From the NCBI GenBank assembly GCA_039915945.1, contig JBDSMH010000064.1:24785-88784 (forward strand): 64,000 bases of DNA. The letters are read 5' to 3'. A program made the position numbers and the translations under genes. The DNA comes from DATLFA01 sp039915945. GTDB lineage: Bacteria; Actinomycetota; Acidimicrobiia; Acidimicrobiales; WLNW01. Under the pieces are notes generated by a model, which worked only from the letters and a program-made list of their open reading frames with translations, ran no database searches and was not told the DNA's origin. Shown here one piece after another: positions 1 through 7,699 of the stretch; the stretch's first letter is position 1, and each line of letters begins with the position of its first letter.

Positions 1-1
1 G

Positions 2-532
2 ACCAACGACAATCCCGCGTCGTTCTGGCAAGCCGATGTCGACGAGGCCGCCGGCAAGCTTGCGATGATCTTGAACGAAGAAGACGCGGACATAGTGGTC
101 GCCTACGACGAAAATGGTGTGTATGGGCACCCCGACCACATCCAGGTACATCGCGTCGGAGTTCGCGCCGCCGAGTTGGCGGGTGTCGAGAGAGTTTTCG
201 AGGCCACGTTCAGCCGCGAGTTCATGCGCGACATCTTCGCGGACCTCGAAGAACTCGAAGGTGACGGCGCCAGCGATAGCAACGAGATGGCCGACGCGGA
301 CACGTTCGGTCTGCCCGAAGCCGAACTCACGCATCGCATCGATGTCAGCGACTTCGTTCTGCTCAAGCGAGCCGCATTGTTGCGCCACGAAAGCCAGATC
401 AGCCCCGAACATCCGATGGCCAAGATGGCCCTCGATGACTTCGCACGGTGGTCCGGGGTCGAATGGTTTCGCGATCGTGCACGACCGCGCAACGGCGGTA
501 CGTTCCGCGACGATGTCTTCGCAATCGACTGA
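2..532 (+). CDS. PIG-L family deacetylase (partial, 5' end outside window)
   Basis: C-terminal part of a LmbE/PIG-L zinc deacetylase. The frame is open from base 2, so the start lies upstream. The motif GVYGHPDHIQVHR (around bases 116-155) is the second zinc-binding segment of this family; the first (AHPDDE-type) would be outside the window. The family removes N-acetyl groups from sugars such as GlcNAc-inositol (MshB, mycothiol synthesis) or mycothiol conjugates (Mca). The visible part cannot separate these. A histidine phosphatase gene starts 2 nt after the stop, so the two are probably co-transcribed. Confidence 0.85.
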   Translation, partial: TNDNPASFWQADVDEAAGKLAMILNEEDADIVVAYDENGVYGHPDHIQVHRVGVRAAELAGVERVFEATFSREFMRDIFADLEELEGDGASDSNEMADADTFGLPEAELTHRIDVSDFVLLKRAALLRHESQISPEHPMAKMALDDFARWSGVEWFRDRARPRNGGTFRDDVFAID

Positions 533-534
533 CC

Positions 535-1086
535 GTGACGCGCATCTACCTGATCCGCCACGGTGAGGCGATCGGCTACGAAGACTCCGATCCCGCGCTG
601 AGCGAACTCGGGCAGGAGCAGGCTCGTCAAGTTGCCGAACGACTCGTCGAACTCGTCGGTGCGCCGATCGATCTCATCACGAGTCCCTTGCGCCGCGCTC
701 GAGAAACCGCGCAACCGTTGGCCGAGCGCTGGTCGACCGAGGCGCTCGTCGTCGATGCCGTACGCGAGTTGCCGTCACCGGGAACCCATGGTGAACGCCG
801 ACCTTGGTTGCGCGCCGCGCTGCGATCGACATTCGAGGCAGTGGGCGAGCAGCAACGAGAGTGGCGCGCCGCCATCTTGCGGGCGCTGTCACAGCGCGAG
901 CGCGACACCGCCGTGTTCACGCACGCCGTGGTGATCAGCGCCGTCGTGGGCCATCTCACCGATGACGACCGAGTGCTCGGATTCTTGCCCGCCAACACGT
1001 CGATCACCGTGGTCGATGTCATCGACGGTCGTCTCTCGCTCGTCGAGCGGGGTGCCGGTCGCGACGAGGTGGGCGACGTCGGCTGA
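535..1086 (+). CDS. Histidine phosphatase family protein (SixA/phosphoglycerate-mutase fold)
   Basis: 183 aa. The GTG start at 535 is chosen because the core begins right after it with TRIYLIRHGEA, where RHG carries the phosphorylated histidine. Other family landmarks are TSPLRRARETAQ, a central acidic segment (ELPSPG) and a late FTHAVVISAVVGHL with the second active-site histidine. Enzymes of this fold hydrolyse phosphate esters or phosphohistidine; the substrate cannot be inferred here. It starts 2 nt after the PIG-L deacetylase stop, which indicates an operon. Confidence 0.85.
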   Translation: MTRIYLIRHGEAIGYEDSDPALSELGQEQARQVAERLVELVGAPIDLITSPLRRARETAQPLAERWSTEALVVDAVRELPSPGTHGERRPWLRAALRSTFEAVGEQQREWRAAILRALSQRERDTAVFTHAVVISAVVGHLTDDDRVLGFLPANTSITVVDVIDGRLSLVERGAGRDEVGDVG

Positions 1087-1091
1087 CGCGG

Positions 1092-1475
1092 TCAGGCGCG
1101 GTCAGGCACGGGTGAGGCGACCCGCTGCACCAAGGGCGCCGCTTGGATCATGACGAGTAGCCCGGCGAGCATCAGCGCGGGAGCGACGAGCAAGTCGCCG
1201 ATCGTGATCCCGTGGTTGTAGGACAACCGCACGATGGGTCGGCCTTCGACCGACGCGTTGACCCACCACCACGCCAGCGAGCCGCCGACACTGACGAATA
1301 CCAGTGCGACCCGCTGCACGACCGGCCAGTACTGCGGCAGGCCCCAGCGCGAGGTGGCGACGCTGGTCCAGCCGACGAGCGTGGCGGCGAAGACTGCGAA
1401 CAGGCCGACGCACTCACGCGCCGACGGGCCGCGGTCGGCCGCACGGCTCAGCAGGTCTCGTACGAAGGTCAACAT
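1092..1475 (-). CDS. Small integral membrane protein, unknown function
   Basis: 127 aa from ATG at 1475 (a TTG 9 nt upstream is an alternative). It has about three hydrophobic helices: roughly residues 22-40 (CVGLFAVFAATLVGW), 55-75 (VALVFVSVGGSLAWWW) and 90-112 (DLLVAPALMLAGLLVMIQ). I recognise no domain. It converges on the histidine phosphatase gene with 5 nt between stops and is divergent from the haem monooxygenase gene. Confidence 0.6.
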   Translation of the reverse strand: MLTFVRDLLSRAADRGPSARECVGLFAVFAATLVGWTSVATSRWGLPQYWPVVQRVALVFVSVGGSLAWWWVNASVEGRPIVRLSYNHGITIGDLLVAPALMLAGLLVMIQAAPLVQRVASPVPDRA

Positions 1476-1588
1476 CGAGCCCAAGCGTACGGTGTTCGCG
1501 CCTCGGTCGCAGCGCGGCCCCGGCCCGAAAGAATGGGTCAGCCGGCCCTATGCTCGTGCTCCAACAGCAGCAGAGGTCGAGGTCGTAC

Positions 1589-1924
1589 GTGAGCAGCAGC
1601 GAGTCCCCGCAGGTCATCAAAATCAATGCCATCACCGTGCCGGGCGAGCACGGCGGCGAGATGGCTCGCCGTTTTGCCGAGCGCATCGGCGCCGTCGATT
1701 CCCAAGACGGCTTCGAGGGCTTCGAGTTGTTTCGACCGACCGATGAACGCGAAACGTGGCTCGTTGTTTCTCGCTGGCGGGACGAAGAGTCCTTCCAGGC
1801 GTGGGTCAAGTCGCCGGCGTTCGCCCACGGCCATCGCGGTGTGGCGGGCGGTCAGCGTCCGCTGTCGATGACGGCAGAACTGTGGTCGTTCGACGTCGCC
1901 ACGGCGGCCGTGCCCCGGAGCTAG
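1589..1924 (+). CDS. Antibiotic-biosynthesis-monooxygenase (ABM) fold protein, MhuD-like haem-degrading monooxygenase
   Basis: About 111 aa from GTG 1589, preceded by an AGAGG-like element; ATG 1550 is an alternative that adds 13 residues. The pattern matches mycobacterial MhuD: an early VIKINAI with the key Asn, the mid-protein VVSRWRDEESFQAW with the distal-pocket Trp, and HGHRG with the candidate haem-ligating His. MhuD-type enzymes open haem to mycobilin and release iron, acting as cytosolic dimers. Retention of all three residues supports that role, but the assignment rests on motif reading alone. Confidence 0.75.
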   Translation: MSSSESPQVIKINAITVPGEHGGEMARRFAERIGAVDSQDGFEGFELFRPTDERETWLVVSRWRDEESFQAWVKSPAFAHGHRGVAGGQRPLSMTAELWSFDVATAAVPRS

Positions 1925-1933
1925 CGCTCGAGC

Positions 1934-2305
1934 ATGACCCTCGCATCGCTACGCGACGTTCACGAGAACTTCGCGTGGTTCGTGATCATCGGCAACGGGT
2001 TGGCCGGGCTCTGGGCCATCGCCGCGCATTTCCGCGAGCAGTTGCGCCGACGAGCGCTGTGGTGGTTCACATTCGTCGTCGAACTGTCGGTCTTCGTTCA
2101 GGTCTCGCTCGGTGCCGGCATGGTCGCCGGCCAAGATATCGAGGTCGAGCAGTTCCACATGTTCTACGGTTTCCTCGGCATCATCGCCGTCACCATGCTC
2201 TACGGCTACCGCCACCAGCTTTCCGACAAGCGCTACGCGCTCTACGGAGGGGGTGGGCTGTTCATCATGGGGCTCGGCATCAGGGCGCTGCTCGTGGGAC
2301 GCTGA
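1934..2305 (+). CDS. Four-helix integral membrane protein, unknown function
   Basis: 123 aa, ATG start 9 nt after the preceding stop. Four hydrophobic segments are visible: residues about 14-30 (FAWFVIIGNGLAGLWAI), 42-62 (ALWWFTFVVELSVFVQVSLG), 74-92 (HMFYGFLGIIAVTMLYGY) and 103-121. It resembles small uncharacterised actinobacterial membrane proteins. The close spacing suggests co-transcription with the upstream MhuD-like gene. No catalytic motif was seen. Confidence 0.6.
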   Translation: MTLASLRDVHENFAWFVIIGNGLAGLWAIAAHFREQLRRRALWWFTFVVELSVFVQVSLGAGMVAGQDIEVEQFHMFYGFLGIIAVTMLYGYRHQLSDKRYALYGGGGLFIMGLGIRALLVGR

Positions 2306-2387
2306 CCGGGACCGTCATCGGTCTGCAATGTCGTCGCATGGATGAAAAACGCAAGTCGAACGGTCGATAGAGGGAGGAGGCAACGCA

Positions 2388-3422
2388 ATGAATGCCACGA
2401 ACCCCTATCAACCGGCGCACCTTTCGCCTCGCCAACGCCGTCGCTCGCTCGTCGTCATCGCTTCCGCCGGATTGGGGTCGATCCTGGCGCTCGTCGTGCT
2501 CAACCTCGTGGTGCAGCCGTCGCAACCGGCACCCGCCATCGATATCGAGCTCACACCCGCGGCACCCGCCGCCGAGTCGAACACCACCACCGTGTCGGTG
2601 TTGCCCGTGTCGACCGCCGCCCCGACCTCGGCGCCCGCGACGACCGCGGCCCCTACCTTCGTCGGCACGCTGGGCGCGTCGCCGGTGACGACCATCCCGT
2701 CGACGACGACTCCGACAAAGGCGCCGATCGCCCGTTGGATCCCGCCGGACACTCCGGATTTCGTACGCCTCGTGTTGCTCGACGACGAGAGCCTCGACGT
2801 CGTCGCACCGTTCGCCAACGGCACCAAGGCCTACTTCTCGGTGAGCCGGCCGGGCAGCGCGGCCTGCGGCGGCACCGTGTACCGCGTGCAACAGGGGCAG
2901 GCTCGCGAGGTCGTGAGCTCGGCCCGGTTCCTGTTCCCCCGATTCGACGGACGATGGTTCGTGTTGGCGAGTGCGCGCGGCGACGAATGCCGGCCCGGCA
3001 CGCTGACGATCGTCGACACGGTCAACGACACTGCCCGTGAGTTGCTTGCCGCGGGGTGGTTCTACCGGTGGTCCACCACCGACGTGCGCTTCGTGCTCTA
3101 CGACTACCTGGTCGGTACGTTCACGTTGTACGACGGGCCGAGCGCAACATCACAGCGCCTCAGTGTGGCGCCGTCATTCGCTGCGGAGCTCGACGAACGC
3201 GTCGGCCCGCGCCCGGCAGACCGTCCCGGCTGGGTCATGGGCCGCGTCGCCTTTCTCGACAGTGGCGAATTCGTCGCGCACATCCAGTGCCTCCCCGATG
3301 CGTGCCCGAAGAAAGACTCGATCAGCGGATGGTTCTACGTCGTCGACGGCCAAGTGACCGGTGAGGCGCAGCGCGTCCCCGACGACAAAGCGCCCCCGCT
3401 GAGCTTCTACTGCGGCGTCTGA
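2388..3422 (+). CDS. Membrane-anchored secreted protein with Thr/Pro/Ala-rich linker, unknown function
   Basis: 344 aa. The start is set by a strong Shine-Dalgarno (AGGGAGGAGG, 2371-2380) 7 nt before the ATG. A basic N-terminus (RQRRRS) is followed by one hydrophobic helix (about residues 23-43), then a low-complexity Thr/Ala/Pro linker to about residue 120, and then a folded domain with several Cys that probably form disulfides outside the membrane. The domain is unrecognised. It converges on pckG; an inverted repeat lies between the two stops. Confidence 0.65.
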   Translation: MNATNPYQPAHLSPRQRRRSLVVIASAGLGSILALVVLNLVVQPSQPAPAIDIELTPAAPAAESNTTTVSVLPVSTAAPTSAPATTAAPTFVGTLGASPVTTIPSTTTPTKAPIARWIPPDTPDFVRLVLLDDESLDVVAPFANGTKAYFSVSRPGSAACGGTVYRVQQGQAREVVSSARFLFPRFDGRWFVLASARGDECRPGTLTIVDTVNDTARELLAAGWFYRWSTTDVRFVLYDYLVGTFTLYDGPSATSQRLSVAPSFAAELDERVGPRPADRPGWVMGRVAFLDSGEFVAHIQCLPDACPKKDSISGWFYVVDGQVTGEAQRVPDDKAPPLSFYCGV

Positions 3423-3440
3423 CTCGCGCAAATACCCGTT

Positions 3441-3483
3441 CTGGCAGTCGAACGTCGCAAATAGTCCGACGTTTGACTGCCAG
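3441..3483. terminator. Inverted repeat, likely bidirectional terminator between convergent genes
   Basis: Arms of 17 bp (3441-3457 and 3467-3483; left arm CTGGCAGTCGAACGTCG) with one mismatch that becomes a G-U pair in RNA, and a 9-nt loop. It lies between the stops of the secreted-protein gene (3422) and pckG (3498). There is no U-tract, so it may act by structure alone or be a genomic repeat. Confidence 0.55.
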
Positions 3484-3497
3484 TTCGTGGATCGCGA

Positions 3498-5291
3498 TCA
3501 GCTGGCGAGGCGCTTTTCGAGGTCGGCGAGTTGATCGCGGAGCTCGTTGGGCAAGTGTGCGCCGATGAAGCCGAAGTGCTTTTCGATGAGGGGCACCTCT
3601 TCGCGCCACGCCTCGCTGTCGACGGCGAGGACCTCGCGCATCGTTGCTTCGTCGACATCGAGACCGCTGATGTCGATGCCGTCGAGTGTGGGGACGAAAC
3701 CGATGGGCGTGTCGATGGCATCGCCGGTGCCGGCGACGCGCTCGAGGACCCACTTGAGCACGCGGCTGTTGTCGCCGTAGCCGGGCCACAAGAACTTGCC
3801 GTCTTCACCTTTGCGGAACCAGTTGACCCAGAACAGCTTGGGCAATTTGTCGGCGCTCGTCGCCCGACCGATGTCGAGCCAATGCGCGATGTAGTCGCCG
3901 ATGTTGTAGCCGCAGAACGGCAGCATCGCGAACGGATCGAAGCGGACCTCGCCGATCTTGCCCGCCGCGGCAGCGGTCTTTTCGGACGACACGATCGAGC
4001 CGAGGAACACACCGTGTTGCCAGTCGCGTGACTGGGTCACCAGCGGCACGTTGGTGGCGCGCCGGCCGCCGAAGAGGATCGCCGAGATGGGCACGCCGCG
4101 CGGGTCTTCCCATTCGGGGGCGATCGATGGGCACTGCGATGCGGGCACGGTGAATCGAGCGTTGGGATGCGCCGCCGGCGTGGTGCTCTCGGGCGTCCAC
4201 ATGTGGCCTTGCCAGTCGGTGAGGCGAGGCGGCTTGTCGTCGGTCATCTGCTCCCACCACACGTCGCCGTCGGGGGTTTCGGCGACGTTGGTGAAGATGG
4301 CGTTGCCCCACAGCGTTTCCATGGCGTTGCGGTTGGTCTTGTCGGACGTGCCCGGTGCAACGCCGAAGAAACCGGCTTCGGGATTGATGGCGTAGAGCCG
4401 GCCGTCATCGCCGAACTTCATCCACGCGATGTCGTCGCCGACGGTCTCGATCGTCCAACCGGGGATCGTCGGGATCATCATGGCCATGTTGGTCTTGCCG
4501 CAGGCCGACGGGAACGCGGCGGCGACGTATTTCTTTTCGCCGTCGGGCGGTGTCACGCCGAGGATGAGCATGTGCTCGGCCATCCAGCCACCATCGCGCG
4601 CCATCGTCGAGGCGATGCGCAGCGCGAAGCATTTCTTGCCCAACAGGGCGTTGCCGCCGTAGCCCGAACCGTAGGACCAGATCTCGCGCGTCTCGGGGAA
4701 ATGCGAGATGTACTTGTTGTCGGCGTCGCACGGCCAGGGCACGTCGGCCACGCCGTCGACGAGTGGCATGCCGACGGAGTGAAGGCACGGGACCCACTCA
4801 CCGTCGCTCAACACGTCGAGCACCGCTTGGCCCATGCGTGTCATCGTGCGCATCGACACCGCGACATAGGGCGAGTCGCTCAATTGCACACCGATGTGCG
4901 CGATCGGTGAACCGATGGGACCCATCGAGAACGGCACGACGTACATCGTGCGGCCCTGCATGCAGCCGTCGTAGAGGCCGAGCATCTCGTGGCGCAGCTC
5001 GTCGGGATCGCGCCAGTTGTTGGTCGGACCGACGTCGTCTTTGTCGGCGGTCGCGATGTAGGTGCGATCTTCGACACGGGCTACGTCGGCGGGGTCGGAC
5101 AACGCGAGATACGAGTTGGGTCGCTTGTTGTCGTCGAGTTTCTTGAACGTGCCGGCATCGACCAATTGTTGGCAGATGCGGTCGTACTCCTCGCGTGAAC
5201 CGTCGCACCAATGGATCGATGCGGGCTTGAATATCGAGGCCCAGTGGCTGACCCAATCGTGCAGCCTCTGGTTGCTGGTGTGTGACGCCAT
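3498..5291 (-). CDS. pckG: Phosphoenolpyruvate carboxykinase (GTP)
   Basis: 597 aa, normal length for the GTP-dependent family. It converts oxaloacetate plus GTP to PEP, CO2 and GDP at the entry to gluconeogenesis, in the cytosol. Diagnostic elements: the P-loop FPSACGKTNMA (residues about 260-270) with the hyper-reactive Cys, the following metal/nucleotide segment GDDIAWMKFGDDG, the substrate-binding YGSGYGGNALLGKKC, and the late FCGYNIGDY. All key residues look intact. The ATG start gives a typical N-terminus. Single gene, convergent with the upstream secreted-protein gene. Confidence 0.97.
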   Translation of the reverse strand: MASHTSNQRLHDWVSHWASIFKPASIHWCDGSREEYDRICQQLVDAGTFKKLDDNKRPNSYLALSDPADVARVEDRTYIATADKDDVGPTNNWRDPDELRHEMLGLYDGCMQGRTMYVVPFSMGPIGSPIAHIGVQLSDSPYVAVSMRTMTRMGQAVLDVLSDGEWVPCLHSVGMPLVDGVADVPWPCDADNKYISHFPETREIWSYGSGYGGNALLGKKCFALRIASTMARDGGWMAEHMLILGVTPPDGEKKYVAAAFPSACGKTNMAMMIPTIPGWTIETVGDDIAWMKFGDDGRLYAINPEAGFFGVAPGTSDKTNRNAMETLWGNAIFTNVAETPDGDVWWEQMTDDKPPRLTDWQGHMWTPESTTPAAHPNARFTVPASQCPSIAPEWEDPRGVPISAILFGGRRATNVPLVTQSRDWQHGVFLGSIVSSEKTAAAAGKIGEVRFDPFAMLPFCGYNIGDYIAHWLDIGRATSADKLPKLFWVNWFRKGEDGKFLWPGYGDNSRVLKWVLERVAGTGDAIDTPIGFVPTLDGIDISGLDVDEATMREVLAVDSEAWREEVPLIEKHFGFIGAHLPNELRDQLADLEKRLAS

Positions 5292-5432
5292 TTTCGTGCG
5301 GGCCTTGGGCAGGGGTCGGGTGTTGGTTTCAGCCTAGGTATGACGATTATTCGATTTCGCACCGGAGGGTAACGGGCGGTGCGAACAAAGGAATGAGTCG
5401 GAAAGCCCCTTGGGTGGGCGAACCGCGTAGGT
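5292..5432. other. Intergenic region upstream of pckG and downstream of the cold-shock-like gene
   Basis: 141 bp. It should hold the pckG promoter on the minus strand. A stem made of GAACC-GCGTA-GGTTC extended by GGGT/ACCC (5412-5438) overlaps the stop of the cold-shock-like gene and may be its terminator. I see no clear operator. Confidence 0.3.
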
Positions 5433-5657
5433 TCACCCGAAGTCGGGTGTACCCATGTCTATTTCGGAACCGAGCGAAAGCTGCGTCGCCCGGCCCGCGC
5501 CGTCGAGATCGAAACAGACCCGCTGCCCTTGACGAAGCATGCGGAAAACCGAACCGGCCAGCGCGTCACCGGCGAGGTCGTACTCGCTCATGTCGGTATC
5601 ACGAACGACGACGCCGTCACCAGTGCCCGGATCGTACGACTTGATCACACCCTGCAT
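5433..5657 (-). CDS. Small cold-shock-domain-like protein lacking RNA-binding motifs
   Basis: 74 aa from ATG 5657. It begins MQGVIKSYDPGTGDGVVV and keeps the beta-strand rhythm of a cold-shock domain, including a late GQRVCFDLDGAGRATQL segment like the fifth strand of CspA. The two aromatic RNP motifs of cold-shock proteins (KGFGFI and VFVH) are replaced by GDGVVVRD and SEYDLAG, so nucleic-acid binding is doubtful. It starts 19 nt after the rpmB stop and is probably in the same transcript. Function unknown. Confidence 0.6.
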   Translation of the reverse strand: MQGVIKSYDPGTGDGVVVRDTDMSEYDLAGDALAGSVFRMLRQGQRVCFDLDGAGRATQLSLGSEIDMGTPDFG

Positions 5658-5676
5658 GTTCGTTCGCACACGCTCG

Positions 5677-5871
5677 TTAGTGGGTGACCTTTTGGACCTT
5701 GCCGGCCTTGATGCAACCCGTGCAGGCGTGAAGCCGCCGGGTGCCACCACCGAAGGATGCCCGCACCCTTTGGATGTTCGGATTCCAACGGCGCTTGGTC
5801 TTCCGGTTCGAGTGACTGACGGAATTACCGAAGCCAGGTTTTTTGCCGCAAATTTCGCAGACCGCTGCCAT
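5677..5871 (-). CDS. rpmB: 50S ribosomal protein L28
   Basis: 64 aa, starting MAAVCEICGKKPGFGNSVSHSN, the standard L28 N-terminus. The central TKRRWNPNIQRV is typical. Two Cys pairs (CEIC near residue 5 and HACTGC near residue 50) mark the zinc-binding (C+) form of L28. Actinobacteria often also carry a zinc-independent copy, which is not seen here. It is divergent from fakA and recG, a common actinobacterial neighbourhood. Confidence 0.95.
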   Translation of the reverse strand: MAAVCEICGKKPGFGNSVSHSNRKTKRRWNPNIQRVRASFGGGTRRLHACTGCIKAGKVQKVTH

Positions 5872-6000
5872 TGGTGCCCTTAAAGAGATCGGGGAACGCG
5901 GGTTCGGAACAAGGCTACAAGGGGGATCGAAACATCCCATAGCTGGCCGACCGGCGCTCCGGGCAGGCTATCGGCCCGATCCGGCCGCCCACACCCCCTT

Positions 6001-6058
6001 TCCGCTCGCGGGGCCGCTCGGGCCCTGTGCTATCCGCTCGCGGGGCCGCTCGGGCCCT
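6001..6058 (+). repeat. Two tandem copies of a dispersed GC-rich palindromic repeat
   Basis: A 26-bp block occurs at 6001-6026 and identically at 6033-6058 (period 32 bp). The core is CCGCTC-N3-RGGCCGCYCGGGCCY, the same core seen near 22888, 50570 and 54427. GGGCCGCTCGGGCCC is nearly self-complementary. The block ends 12 nt before the fakA ATG. Confidence 0.75.
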
Positions 6059-6063
6059 AGCAT
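6058..6063 (+). promoter_or_regulatory. Candidate -10 hexamer for leaderless fakA transcript
   Basis: TAGCAT lies 7 nt before the ATG at 6071, which would place the transcription start at or next to the A of ATG. No Shine-Dalgarno is present upstream. Confidence 0.35.
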
Positions 6064-6070
6064 CGCATCG

Positions 6071-7699
6071 ATGTCTGAAGTAGCGGTTCTCGACGCGCCA
6101 ATGCTGCGCCGGGCCATCGAAACGTACCGGGATGCGCTGGCCGCGCACCGGGGCGCGATCAACCGGCTCAACGTGTATCCGGTGCCTGACGGCGACACCG
6201 GCACCAACATGGCGCTCACGCTCGAGTCCGTCGCCGATGAACTCGCCTCGGCCGGGCCCGACATGCCGGCGGTCTGTGCCGCCATCGCCCACGGCTCGCT
6301 CATGGGCGCCCGGGGCAACTCGGGGGTCATCCTCTCGCAGATCCTGCGGGGCCTGACCGAACACATCGAGGATCAGCCCGTGGTCGAGGCGCTGGCGCTG
6401 GCCAAAGCCCTCGTCGCGGCAGCCGATGCGGCCTACGGGGCGGTGATGCGTCCGGTCGAAGGCACGATCTTGACCGTGATGCGCGATGCGTCCAACGCAG
6501 CACGCGCGGCCTCGGGCGGGTCGGTCATCGCCGTGGTCGACGCGGCCCGCACCGCGGGCGCCGAGTCGCTGGCCCGTACACCCGAGTTGCTGCAGGTGCT
6601 CAAAGACGCCGGCGTGGTCGATGCCGGTGGCGCAGGACTGTTGTTGTTCTTCGATTCGCTGCTGCACGTGCTCGACGGCCGCGTGCTTCCCGAACCCGTC
6701 GACACTGGGCCCGTCACTACTACTGGCCACGCGGCTGCGCCCGATCACGGCGACGGCACGCGCTACGAGGTCATGTATCTGCTCGATCTCGACGATCACG
6801 CCATCGACGCGTTCAAGTCGACGTGGGACACGCTCGGCGACTCGATCGTCGTAGTGGGAGGCAAAGGCCTGTGGAACTGTCACATCCACACCGATGACAT
6901 CGGTGCATCGATCGAGACCGCGATCGGGCTGGGCGGCCGGCCGTCGAAGATCCGCGTGACGGATCTCCACGAGCAGGTCGACGAACAGGACTGGGTGCGC
7001 GAGGCCGGTGGTGTCGCGGCGATCGATCCACCGCTCGAGCGAGTGTCGACCGGCGTGGTTGCCGTCGGTGTGGGCCTCGGCATCGGGCGCATCTTCCGAT
7101 CGCTCGGCGTGCAGGTCGTCGTAACCGGTGGACAATCGATGAACCCGTCGACGGCCGATCTGCTCGATGCGGTTGCCCGCGTGGCGGCCGATTCGGTGGT
7201 GATCCTGCCGAACAACAAGAACATCATCCCCGTCGCCGGTCGTGTCGGCGATCTCTGTGAGCGGCCGGTCGCCGTCGTGCCGACGCGCACGGTCGCCGAA
7301 GGTTTCGCCGCGTTGGTCGCGTACGACCCCGAAGCGTCGCTCGCCGACAACGTCGCCGCGATGTGCGGTGCGGCCGAACATGTCGTCGCCGGTGAAGTCA
7401 CGCGAGCGGTGCGCGACGCGGCCAGCCCGATCGGCCCGATCCACAGCGGCGACTACCTCGGTATCGCCCGCCACGGCATTGCCGCGGTCGACGATTCGCT
7501 GGCGGGTGCGACGACCAAGCTGCTCGACACGCTCATCGCCGACGAACACGAATTGGTGACGTTGATCGCCGGCGCCGACGCAACACCAGCCGACACTGCC
7601 ATGATCGAGGCGTGGCTCGCCCAGCATCGTCCTGACGTCACCGCGGAGGTCCACCATGGCGGCCAGCCGCTCTACCCCTACTACGTCGGCGTCGAGTAG
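6071..7699 (+). CDS. DAK2/DegV-type kinase, FakA-like fatty acid kinase
   Basis: 542 aa. The N-terminal DhaL-type kinase domain carries NRLNVYPVPDGDTGTNM (residues about 35-51), where the aspartates hold Mg-ATP, and GARGNSGVILSQ. The C-terminal half has the ILPNNKNI segment typical of the FakA family. FakA phosphorylates fatty acids presented by FakB/DegV proteins so that exogenous fatty acids enter phospholipids; no FakB gene lies nearby. ATG 6071 was chosen because longer in-frame extensions would run through the repeat block and into the rpmB region. Its 3' end overlaps recG by 44 nt. Confidence 0.88.
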   Translation: MSEVAVLDAPMLRRAIETYRDALAAHRGAINRLNVYPVPDGDTGTNMALTLESVADELASAGPDMPAVCAAIAHGSLMGARGNSGVILSQILRGLTEHIEDQPVVEALALAKALVAAADAAYGAVMRPVEGTILTVMRDASNAARAASGGSVIAVVDAARTAGAESLARTPELLQVLKDAGVVDAGGAGLLLFFDSLLHVLDGRVLPEPVDTGPVTTTGHAAAPDHGDGTRYEVMYLLDLDDHAIDAFKSTWDTLGDSIVVVGGKGLWNCHIHTDDIGASIETAIGLGGRPSKIRVTDLHEQVDEQDWVREAGGVAAIDPPLERVSTGVVAVGVGLGIGRIFRSLGVQVVVTGGQSMNPSTADLLDAVARVAADSVVILPNNKNIIPVAGRVGDLCERPVAVVPTRTVAEGFAALVAYDPEASLADNVAAMCGAAEHVVAGEVTRAVRDAASPIGPIHSGDYLGIARHGIAAVDDSLAGATTKLLDTLIADEHELVTLIAGADATPADTAMIEAWLAQHRPDVTAEVHHGGQPLYPYYVGVE

